A stretch of 9,117 nucleotides of DNA from Clostridiales bacterium (GTDB taxonomy: Bacteria; Bacillota; Clostridia; Lachnospirales; Lachnospiraceae): assembly GCA_029267975.1 (NCBI GenBank), contig JAJUHH010000093.1:1-9117 (forward strand), read 5' to 3'. The notes beneath the pieces were generated by a model. It ran no database searches. It was not told the origin of the DNA and saw only the letters and a list, made by a program, of their open reading frames with translations. This document shows positions 1 to 4,998 of this stretch, one piece after another; the first letter of the stretch is position 1; the number at the start of each line of letters is the position of its first letter. The position numbers and the translations under genes are program-made.

Positions 1-42
1 GACATCTTCAAGAAAGAAGAGCATGACAAACACGACTATTAA
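1..42 (+). CDS. C-terminal end of an upstream gene (partial)
   Basis: The first frame reads DIFKKEEHDKHDY and then TAA at 40-42, so these look like the last 13 codons of a plus-strand gene that begins outside the window. The tail is highly charged, with a mix of Lys, Asp, Glu and His. A strong intrinsic terminator 39 bases after the stop supports a plus-strand gene ending here. The piece is too short to assign a family, and it could be a chance open frame. Confidence 0.45.
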   Translation, partial: DIFKKEEHDKHDY

Positions 43-80
43 AAGATCATCTATAAGCATAAGATAACATGAGTACTGAT

Positions 81-128
81 GGAGCCGCTGCAAAACTAAT
101 TTCTTAGTGGAGCAGCGGCTCCCTTTTT
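81..128 (+). terminator. Rho-independent terminator of the upstream gene
   Basis: A perfect 11-bp GC-rich stem (GGAGCCGCTGC at 81-91 with GCAGCGGCTCC at 112-122) has a 20-nt AT-rich loop and is followed by TTTTT at 124-128. It lies just after the stop codon at 40-42 and probably ends that transcript. Confidence 0.88.
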
Positions 129-130
129 GT

Positions 131-550
131 GAATTCAGAATGAAGGAAATAAGGTATCCTTAGGGGAAGGAAGATCGGTTTCCTTGAATAATAGTCGGAT
201 TTTCTTGGTTATTGTAATAATTGTGTAATAAAATTTTAAAAATAATGAAACAAAATATAAGTCAAAATGTCAGCGTTTTTCCAGCAGTTCCTTGCTGGAT
301 TTTTTACTGCTTATTACAAGTCCAAATGCTGAAGAATACCGATAAATAGGCGATTATAAGCTTTTTTAATGAATAATAAAATGAGAATATCTGGATAGAT
401 ACCATGCAGGTCCTGGAAACAATATTACCGGTATCTACCTGAAATACGGTAAGACTTGTTTCTACAACCAGTATCTAACTATTGAACCCCTATGCCCTAT
501 GTGTTACTGTAAGGGAGCAGCAGATAGTTACCACTAAAGGAGGTACAACA
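131..550 (+). promoter_or_regulatory. Long AT-rich, structured spacer before the CAP-protein gene
   Basis: About 420 bases carry no convincing gene. A small terminator-like hairpin sits at 281-305. Beyond it are three inverted repeats. TAGATACC (396-403) pairs with GGTATCTA (430-437). TTACCG (425-430) pairs with CGGTAA (447-452), and the stem continues as TAT/ATA after a bulged G. TAACTAT (476-482) pairs with ATAGTTA (524-530). The first two overlap and cannot both form, which suggests a switching leader or a set of operator sites. I saw no clear -35/-10 pair and could not match a known riboswitch class. The ribosome binding site AAAGGAGGT is at 536-544. Confidence 0.5.
281..305 (+). terminator. 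Small terminator-like hairpin in the CAP-gene spacer
   Basis: CCAGCA (281-286) pairs with TGCTGG (293-298) around a 6-nt loop and is followed by TTTTTT at 300-305. No gene ends just before it, so it may be a secondary terminator for readthrough from the left, the end of a small transcript, or an attenuator. The stem is only 6 bp. Confidence 0.5.
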
Positions 551-1333
551 ATGAAGAAATTTATTATAACATCAGCATGTACACTTGGGTTGACACTATT
601 GGGCACATTTGGTATGAACCAAAATCCGGTCGACACATCGAACGGTCTCAATATAAATGATATTTCTACAAAAGTAGTAGAAAGTGTTAAGGAAACACAG
701 AAGCAGGAAGATAAGGCAGGGCAGGAATCGAAATCCTCAACAAGTAATACTGATAAGAAAACAGTTACTGATAAAAACGGGGATAAGAAAGTCGTGACAA
801 CAAAGCCGTCTAGCAGCAAGAAGGCGACTGCTAAGGCAACACCGACACCCAGCAAGAAGGCAACAGCTACAGCGACACCGACACCCAGCAAGAAGCCGGC
901 AGCAACAAGCAAGCCGAGCACATCTGCGAATACAGATCAAAGCAGCAATACTTCTGATTTAAATGCTTATGCAAAAGAGGTACTGCAGATCGTGAATCAG
1001 GAACGTGCGAAAGCTGGATTGCCTGCATTAACAACCAATTCAACCTTGCAGTCTGCAGCAAATAAACGTGCGCAGGAAATTGCCAAGAGCTTCTCCCATA
1101 CGAGACCGGATGGCTCCAGCTTCTACACTGTATTGAAGGAATACGGAGTATCCTACCGCAGCGCAGGTGAGAATATTGCTTATGGTCAGAAGTCCCCTCA
1201 GGCGGTTATGGAGGGTTGGATGAATTCCTCCGGCCATAGAGCAAATATCTTGAATAAGAACTTTGGAAAGGTTGGTATCGGTGTTTATAAGGTAAACGGT
1301 GTTCTGTACTGGACACAGGTATTTACTAACTAA
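551..1333 (+). CDS. Secreted CAP-domain (SCP/PR1, YkwD-like) protein
   Basis: The 260-aa product is probably exported and acts outside the membrane or in the wall. The ATG at 551 is chosen because AAAGGAGGT (536-544) sits just before it and the protein then starts with a signal peptide (MKKF, then a hydrophobic run to about residue 20). An upstream TTG in frame at 482 has no such support. Residues about 25-135 are a Ser/Thr/Lys/Pro-rich, low-complexity linker with two 12-residue repeats (SKKATAKATPTP, SKKATATATPTP; residues 89-112), typical of wall-spanning spacers. Residues about 136-260 form the CAP domain, with His183 in SHTRPDG, Glu207 in GENIAYG, His229 in SSGHRANIL and the final YWTQVF strand. 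These are the conserved cavity residues of the family. Bacterial YkwD-type members often accompany sporulation or envelope functions, but their biochemical role is mostly unknown. The gene has its own terminator, so it is probably monocistronic. Confidence 0.93.
   Translation: MKKFIITSACTLGLTLLGTFGMNQNPVDTSNGLNINDISTKVVESVKETQKQEDKAGQESKSSTSNTDKKTVTDKNGDKKVVTTKPSSSKKATAKATPTPSKKATATATPTPSKKPAATSKPSTSANTDQSSNTSDLNAYAKEVLQIVNQERAKAGLPALTTNSTLQSAANKRAQEIAKSFSHTRPDGSSFYTVLKEYGVSYRSAGENIAYGQKSPQAVMEGWMNSSGHRANILNKNFGKVGIGVYKVNGVLYWTQVFTN
815..898 (+). repeat. 36-bp tandem repeat in the CAP-protein linker
   Basis: Two 36-bp units (815-850 and 851-886) and the first bases of a third (from 887) encode SKKATxxATPTP. 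They differ at a few positions only. Such in-frame repeats can change copy number and alter linker length without disturbing the reading frame. Confidence 0.85.
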
Positions 1334-1351
1334 GCACATGCGTGATATATC

Positions 1352-1389
1352 AGAGAGCTGTTGCATGGCAACAGCTCTCTTGCTTTATT
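1352..1389 (+). terminator. Terminator of the CAP-protein gene
   Basis: A perfect 13-bp stem (1352-1364 with 1368-1380) closes a 3-nt ATG loop 19 bases after the stop codon. The tail TTGCTTTATT is only moderately T-rich. The stem is strong enough that an intrinsic terminator is the likeliest reading. Confidence 0.8.
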
Positions 1390-1480
1390 AAAAAGTATAG
1401 GGCAGACATTATATTCAACTGTTTCTCTTAATATAATGAAATAAATAATGCGCCGTCTATAACTGAAAGGATGGGTTTCC

Positions 1481-2242
1481 ATGGAGGACTTTTTGCCGGG
1501 TCTGGTAGGTGAATTGAGGAAGTGTGCCTGCCTTCCCTATTACATAAGAGAGAATGAAAAGAGATATCTGTCCTATAAACTGCACCAGCCTTCTTTGTCC
1601 TGGGAAGAGGTGATTACCTTTGTGAATATCGGACTGGATCGTCCCTTTTATACAGATGTATGCCAGATTACATCGCCGAATCAGCTGACTGTCCTGATAA
1701 ATAAATATCGCCGGTTGCCCCGGGACTTTATCCCCGGCGATCTTGAACCCATTGATGACCAGTGCAGCGAGGGGCAGATGCTATTACGTCACCAGGCAAG
1801 GATTGCCTTTGAAGTAATGTGCTGCGATGCCAGGAAGCAGGGGATTGAGCTAAAAGCCATCTCAAGCTTTCGCAGCTATGTCTATCAACAACAGGTATAT
1901 TATAGAAAGTGGACAGAGGGTATGGATATTGACCAGTATCAGGCCGAACGGGACAGGGTATCGGCCAGACCCGGTCATAGCGAGCATCAGACAGGATTGA
2001 CTGTTGACATTAATGATCTGGAGCAAACCTTTGAAAATACGGTGGAGGGAAGATGGCTGGCTGCCAATTCTTATTGCTACGGATTTATACTGCGCTATCC
2101 CAAAGGAAAGGAACATATTACCGGATATGATTATGAGCCCTGGCATTTTCGGTATTTGGGCAAGAAGCTGTCCCAGCTGGTATATCGCAGTGGTTTGACT
2201 TATGATGAGTTCTATACAAGATATCTTGAGATACTAATGTGA
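1481..2242 (+). CDS. VanY-type D-alanyl-D-alanine carboxypeptidase (peptidase M15B)
   Basis: The 253-aa product belongs to the zinc peptidases that remove the terminal D-Ala from peptidoglycan stem peptides. The core motifs are in order: SSFRSY with Arg131, PGHSEHQTGLTVDI with likely zinc ligands His169 and Asp176, YGFILRYP, and EPWHFRYLG with Glu219 and third ligand His222. The N-terminal 90 residues carry a region (YLSYKLHQPSLSWEEVITFV and following) that I recall from clostridial M15 proteins. The ATG at 1481 follows a GAAAGGA site at the usual distance. Oddly, there is no signal peptide, lipobox or membrane segment: the start is acidic and Cys-containing (MEDFLPGLVGELRKCACL). The enzyme may therefore be cytoplasmic, leave by another route, or act on a different D,D/L,D-peptide. 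The CAP-protein gene upstream is also envelope-related but separately terminated. A TATAAT lies at 1432-1437 without a good -35. Confidence 0.9.
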   Translation: MEDFLPGLVGELRKCACLPYYIRENEKRYLSYKLHQPSLSWEEVITFVNIGLDRPFYTDVCQITSPNQLTVLINKYRRLPRDFIPGDLEPIDDQCSEGQMLLRHQARIAFEVMCCDARKQGIELKAISSFRSYVYQQQVYYRKWTEGMDIDQYQAERDRVSARPGHSEHQTGLTVDINDLEQTFENTVEGRWLAANSYCYGFILRYPKGKEHITGYDYEPWHFRYLGKKLSQLVYRSGLTYDEFYTRYLEILM

Positions 2243-2314
2243 AGCTTAAGAGACATCATTGAAATGTGGAAGGTAGAATAATACCTCCATTGACTGTATA
2301 CCGTTTTGTGTCAA

Positions 2315-2376
2315 AGGGAACCTTAGGCTTCTTATATCCTACTGATAAATAAGATGGGGAAAGCAGCAGGTTCCCT
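2315..2376. repeat. Inverted repeat in the convergent vanY-type/DUF2935 spacer
   Basis: AGGGAACCT (2315-2323) pairs perfectly with AGGTTCCCT (2368-2376), and a second 6-bp stem (2330-2335 with 2349-2354) can form inside. It lies where two convergent genes end, so a bidirectional terminator is the obvious guess. Neither side has a proper T-run, so I call it only a structured repeat. I see no other clear terminator in 2243-2422. Confidence 0.45.
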
Positions 2377-2422
2377 CCGATCAGGATGCTCCTTTTATGG
2401 AGATGATTATATTCTTATGGGC

Positions 2423-3235
2423 TTACCTCCCATGTCTGGGCCTTGTGGGGTCGCAGTCGGGAGATCGGATCATATCAGTGGTCTGCGATAGCTTTTGAAG
2501 ATAATAGCAGCCACCCCTCACCATATGGTCTGCCTCTAATGCGGTCAGGGTACCGATGACTTTGTTATCCGCTTTTTGATCACTCAGCTTATCAAGATAT
2601 TCAATGTACTCGTTCATGGTATTTGCTGCCTGCTCATGAAAGGTAGTAAGGGAAGGGAAGACGGCAAGCCCTGTGCGAAGAAAACCGTTCATGGTCAGTG
2701 CCTTCAGATATAATTGCTGAAATTCCTTACAGTAAGAGAAGGCATGTTCCTGTCCGGCAAAGTCACTATAGTCAAATCCTGATAATTGGAATGCAGCATG
2801 ACCCGCAGCCTGTGACAGCCACAGCATATGATAATGAAGAGGATGCAGGAGAATTGGCTGGTATGCCTGCAGGGCTGTCAGAATCTGCAGGTACTCATCC
2901 AATTCATTTACCATGTCATTATAAATAGAAGGAGAGAGATGAGATTGTAAATCAGAATTTAATGACATACCCAGTAACTCCAGCTTAAACTCTCTTAATC
3001 GCAGGGTAACCTGGTAGGCTTCCTGCATAAGGGTATCGAGCTCTTTATTACCAAGAGGCTGATGGGATCTCTTTAAAAGCTCGTCAAATTGGATGATGAA
3101 TTGCTGTGCTGTCATTATGTATTCAGATTCGGTAGGTGCCAGAGCAAGGAAGATGCTTCTTGCATGATCCCCCATAATCTGTAACCAAAATCGATTTTCA
3201 AACAGAGCAGTGTCATGGTATGGTTGTGTATTCAT
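2423..3235 (-). CDS. DUF2935 family protein
   Basis: The 270-aa soluble protein matches the DUF2935 family, which is widespread in Bacilli and Clostridia. It is made of two helical halves, each expected to have a ferritin-like arrangement of Glu and His residues; its function is not established. Visible family signatures are LFENRFWLQIMGDHAR (Glu13, His24), HPLHYHMLWLSQAAGHAA (His131, 134, 136 and 146), LEADHMVR (His237) and the C-terminal CDPTRPR. The start is the ATG at 3235 because GGAGGT (complement of 3242-3247) lies six bases before it; a longer frame from 3253 would contain the ribosome site inside the gene. Following LEADHM, the protein has VRGGCYY, where relatives as I remember them have REE-YY, so a metal-ligand pair may be lost. 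It is downstream of yitT on the same strand but separated by that gene's terminator. Confidence 0.85.
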   Translation of the reverse strand: MNTQPYHDTALFENRFWLQIMGDHARSIFLALAPTESEYIMTAQQFIIQFDELLKRSHQPLGNKELDTLMQEAYQVTLRLREFKLELLGMSLNSDLQSHLSPSIYNDMVNELDEYLQILTALQAYQPILLHPLHYHMLWLSQAAGHAAFQLSGFDYSDFAGQEHAFSYCKEFQQLYLKALTMNGFLRTGLAVFPSLTTFHEQAANTMNEYIEYLDKLSDQKADNKVIGTLTALEADHMVRGGCYYLQKLSQTTDMIRSPDCDPTRPRHGR

Positions 3236-3352
3236 TGTTATACCTCCATTCATAGGTTCTAATGAAGTATATGCTCCTATTTGAAAAATTAGTTGGATAA
3301 TGTAAAAGAGCAGGGAGACTATATGTCTTTGCCTGAGTGCTTTAAGCTTCTT

Positions 3353-3375
3353 ATTCCTACAAGCCTTGTAGGAAT
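3353..3375. repeat. Perfect 11-bp inverted repeat upstream of the DUF2935 gene
   Basis: ATTCCTACAAG at 3353-3363 is mirrored by CTTGTAGGAAT at 3365-3375 around a single C. The dyad is about 120-140 bases upstream of the DUF2935 start and just beyond the yitT terminator. There is no T-run beside it on either strand, so it looks more like a binding site for a dimeric regulator than a terminator. It contains TACA/TGTA half-sites, but their spacing differs from BlaI/CopY operators. No regulator gene is adjacent. Confidence 0.6.
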
Positions 3376-3382
3376 GGAAATG

Positions 3383-3438
3383 AAAAAAGCCGCCTTATAT
3401 ACCAAGCTGGTAAAGCTGGCATCCAATATGGCGGCTTT
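3383..3438 (-). terminator. Terminator of the yitT-type gene
   Basis: Read on the minus strand, AAAGCCGCC (complement of 3430-3438) pairs with GGCGGCTTT (complement of 3386-3394). A further ATAT pairing and an inner hairpin lie inside. The stem is followed by a T-run of six (complement of 3383-3388). It is 33 bases past the stop of the gene at 3471-4334. Confidence 0.88.
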
Positions 3439-3470
3439 GGTTCTAGTCTTATGAGTGGTAAATTTACATG

Positions 3471-4334
3471 CTAAGCTCTGAAGCCCCTTCCGATGATTTC
3501 ACTGGTATTGGTGATCAGCAGGAAGGCGTCTGGGTCAGCCTGCTTGATAAATTTGCGAAGCTGCACAGCCTGGGACCGATTCATGACAGTTAATATAATC
3601 TTCTTATCCTTTTCTGTAAAAGCTCCCTTGGCATCATATATAGTGGCACTGCGATTTAACTGATTGATGATATAATCACAGATAGGCTTTGGATTGGTAC
3701 ATATGATTGTAAAATATTTATTCAGGTTTAAATTCTCGATCACACTATCAATCATAGTGGATCTGATGAGAAGCCCCAAGAGGGAAAGCAGACCTGTAGT
3801 CATACCAAACACCGGGAAGGACAATAAGGTGAGTAAGAAGTCTGTAATAAACAGGGATCTTCCAATGTCAAGATTGGTATATTTTTTCAGGATCATCGCT
3901 ACAACATCCGTACCACCGGTAGAAGCACCGATATTAAAGAGCAGGGCGGATCCAACGGCGGGAAGGATGACTGCAAAGGCAAGATCAAGCATTGGTTCAT
4001 TGGTGATGGGTCCCTTGAGGGGGGCGACGATCTCCAGGATCTGCAGCCCGAAGGATAATAACAGACTTCCATATACGGTGCGGTTGCCGAAGCTCCTGCC
4101 CAGAACAGCATATCCAACGATGAGAAGGATAGAATTGATTACAAGGACAATCGTACCGGAACCGATATTTACAGGTATGACTCTACTGAGAATAATTGCC
4201 AAACCGGTTACACCTCCGGTTGAGATGTTGTTGGGAAACTTAAAGAAGTATACACCAACCATAGTAAATAAAACACCGAGGGTTATCAAGGCATAGTCTT
4301 TGATATGATGTACAAGTTTACTCTTTTGGTCCAC
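3471..4334 (-). CDS. YitT family membrane protein with DUF2179 domain
   Basis: The 287-aa product has the size and layout of the YitT family, common in Firmicutes and of unproven function, possibly a transporter. Residues about 12-205 contain five to six hydrophobic segments with the family's Gly-rich signatures, including FPNNISTGGVTGLA near residue 35 and NIGASTGGTDVVA near 137. Residues about 208-287 form the cytoplasmic DUF2179 domain (KYFTIICTNP, YDAKGAF, ending IIGRGF). The start is a GTG at 4334: AAGGAGG (complement of 4343-4349) is eight bases upstream and the protein then begins MDQKSKLVHHIKDY, which fits homologues; there is no better ATG nearby. A promoter is visible at 4377-4405. 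The gene is divergent from the rsgA leader and probably transcribed alone, given the terminator behind it. Confidence 0.92.
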   Translation of the reverse strand: MDQKSKLVHHIKDYALITLGVLFTMVGVYFFKFPNNISTGGVTGLAIILSRVIPVNIGSGTIVLVINSILLIVGYAVLGRSFGNRTVYGSLLLSFGLQILEIVAPLKGPITNEPMLDLAFAVILPAVGSALLFNIGASTGGTDVVAMILKKYTNLDIGRSLFITDFLLTLLSFPVFGMTTGLLSLLGLLIRSTMIDSVIENLNLNKYFTIICTNPKPICDYIINQLNRSATIYDAKGAFTEKDKKIILTVMNRSQAVQLRKFIKQADPDAFLLITNTSEIIGRGFRA

Positions 4335-4376
4335 TTTGTGGTCCTCCTTGGAATAGGTTCGTTAAATTACATAGAA

Positions 4377-4405
4377 AGTATGGTATAAGTGTTTTCAAAA
4401 GTCAA
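4377..4405 (-). promoter_or_regulatory. Promoter of the yitT-type gene
   Basis: On the minus strand, TTGACT (complement of 4400-4405) and CATACT (complement of 4377-4382) are separated by 17 bases. They match the vegetative consensus at 5 of 6 and 4 of 6 positions. The site is about 45 bases upstream of the GTG start. Confidence 0.6.
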
Positions 4406-4450
4406 TAGTGATTTCTCCTACTTATCATCTGCTTTTTGTGGAAAAATATG

Positions 4451-4479
4451 TTGCATCCAGATATGATATCCTATATAAT
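4451..4479 (+). promoter_or_regulatory. Strong promoter of the rsgA leader
   Basis: TTGCAT at 4451-4456 and a perfect TATAAT at 4474-4479 are exactly 17 bases apart. Transcription should start near 4486, about 470 bases before rsgA and 65 bases before the first short reading frame. It is the best promoter in the window together with the one at 7975-8003. Confidence 0.8.
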
Positions 4480-4553
4480 GAACTATGTAATAAGTTTTGA
4501 CGGAGCTTAGCTTCGGATTAATTTTGGGTTTTTCGAAAGGAGTTGTTGTATTA

Positions 4554-4586
4554 ATGAAGGCATTGAGTATGGTGATTTCTGTCTAA
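4554..4586 (+). CDS. Upstream short reading frame 1 (10 aa) in the rsgA leader
   Basis: ATG at 4554 begins MKALSMVISV and ends at TAA 4584-4586. An AAAGGAG site at 4536-4542 lies 11 bases upstream, a little long but acceptable. Its place directly behind a strong promoter and before a terminator is what one expects of a regulatory leader peptide. The C-terminal SMVISV recalls the IFVIS stalling stretch of the ErmC leader (MGIFSIFVISTV), a weak similarity at this length. Confidence 0.5.
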   Translation: MKALSMVISV

Positions 4587-4592
4587 CTTAAT

Positions 4593-4646
4593 ATGGGGGC
4601 AGGACAAGGCGGACAGGATGTTTGGCTTTGTATGCCGTATGAGTAA
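4593..4646 (+). CDS. Upstream short reading frame 2 (17 aa) in the rsgA leader
   Basis: ATG at 4593 lies six bases after the stop of the first short frame and encodes MGAGQGGQDVWLCMPYE, ending at TAA 4644-4646. It has no ribosome site of its own, so it would depend on ribosomes finishing the first frame. It ends 30 bases before the terminator stem. The peptide matches no family I can name. It may be a leader peptide or only an open stretch inside a structured RNA. Confidence 0.35.
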   Translation: MGAGQGGQDVWLCMPYE

Positions 4647-4675
4647 CCTTTCGTGAAAACTATCGCTTTGTAGTC

Positions 4676-4698
4676 GCACACTTTAGGGTGTGTTTTTT
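4676..4698 (+). terminator. Leader terminator T1 (candidate attenuator)
   Basis: CACACT (4677-4682) pairs with GGTGTG (4687-4692), including one G-U, around a TTAG loop and is followed by TTTTTT (4693-4698). The stem is short, so readthrough is plausible, as expected for a regulated terminator. It lies before rsgA and has no full-length gene in front of it. Confidence 0.72.
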
Positions 4699-4732
4699 AT
4701 TGCGTATTTATAACGTGCAATAGGAATTTATG

Positions 4733-4780
4733 ACCGCAGAAAGCAGTGTTTAATGACAGGCTGCTTTCTGCGGTATTTTT
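4733..4780 (+). terminator. Second terminator T2 in the rsgA leader
   Basis: A perfect 14-bp stem (ACCGCAGAAAGCAG at 4733-4746 with CTGCTTTCTGCGGT at 4761-4774) is followed by ATTTTTAT. It is much stronger than T1 and stands only 34 bases beyond it. It also precedes rsgA, so either rsgA needs antitermination through both or there is an unseen start after 4780. Confidence 0.85.
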
Positions 4781-4857
4781 ATGCCCTTTTGTAAGCAGAA
4801 GACAAAGCTTGTGGACTGGCGAATGGAAAGATTAAATTTAGAAAAGGAGAGATGATT
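4781..4857 (+). other. Short spacer between T2 and the 46-codon frame
   Basis: Nothing certain is visible here. TTGTGG (4809-4814) and TTAAAT (4832-4837) are 17 bases apart, but transcription from them would start inside the ribosome binding site at 4842-4849, so I do not accept this as the rsgA promoter. AAAAGGAG at 4842-4849 serves the next frame. Confidence 0.5.
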
Positions 4858-4998
4858 ATGAGCATTGTTCAAACGAAAGTACTTTATAAAACGATGAAAA
4901 GTAATAGCAGAGAAATGGAAAATAATTGTAGAAAAATAATATTTATGGAGGATCAGAATGATCGATTTAAAGATTTATGGCTATACGGCAATGGATGA
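4858..4998 (+). CDS. Small 46-aa reading frame overlapping the start of rsgA
   Basis: ATG at 4858 follows an excellent AAAAGGAG site eight bases upstream and the frame runs to TGA at 4996-4998, 41 bases inside rsgA in another frame. The product, beginning MSIVQTKVLYKTMKSN and ending DLWLYGNG, is basic and polar with no membrane segment or signal peptide; I do not recognise it. Ribosomes translating it pass through the rsgA ribosome site (GGAGGA, 4947-4952) and start codon, so translation of the two is probably linked. It could be a real small protein, or a leader frame whose only job is to set rsgA translation. It is too short for composition to decide. Confidence 0.5.
   Translation: MSIVQTKVLYKTMKSNSREMENNCRKIIFMEDQNDRFKDLWLYGNG

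Larger units (their letters stand above)
4486..4698 (+). promoter_or_regulatory. Candidate attenuator leader RNA upstream of rsgA
   Basis: A leader of about 210 nt runs from the promoter to an intrinsic terminator and contains two very short reading frames (4554-4586 and 4593-4646). Possible alternative pairings can be read directly. CGAAAGG (4534-4540), overlapping the ribosome site of the first frame, is complementary to CCTTTCG (4647-4653). TTCTGTCT (4577-4584) pairs with GGACAGGA (4611-4618), with G-U pairs, around the start of the second frame. ACTAT (4659-4663) pairs with GTAGT (4670-4674), and an outer GTG/CAC pairing uses 4677-4679, the foot of the terminator. This design fits ribosome-controlled attenuation. 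That mechanism is inferred, and I do not recognise a named RNA family. Confidence 0.55.

Noticed and set aside
391..470. Purine-riboswitch resemblance (TATCTACC followed by CGGTAAG) upstream of the CAP-protein gene
   Set aside because: The bases between TATCTACC and CGGTAA do not form the required third helix, the loop should read CCGTAAA, and no matching closing helix with the conserved flanking bases is present.
482..550. N-terminal extension of the CAP protein from a TTG at 482
   Set aside because: It has no ribosome site and would bury the clear signal peptide that starts at 551 behind AAAGGAGGT.
490..921. 143-codon minus-strand frame with hydrophobic repeats
   Set aside because: It is the reverse complement of the Lys/Ala/Thr/Pro repeat region of the CAP protein, where low-complexity codons create long antisense frames.
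3353..3375. The 11-bp dyad as a terminator
   Set aside because: Neither side has a T-run directly after the stem, and the yitT terminator is already present at 3383-3438.
3694..4296. 200-codon plus-strand frame opposite the yitT-type gene
   Set aside because: It lies wholly inside a well-supported YitT gene, its product resembles no protein family, and it lacks a ribosome site.
4486..4780. tmRNA, 6S RNA or group II intron remnant in the rsgA leader
   Set aside because: No tRNA-like ends, CCA tail, tag-coding frame pattern or intron domain V/VI structure could be found.
4809..4837. TTGTGG/TTAAAT pair as a promoter for rsgA after the terminators
   Set aside because: The boxes are weak, and transcription would start within the ribosome binding site at 4842-4849, leaving no usable leader.
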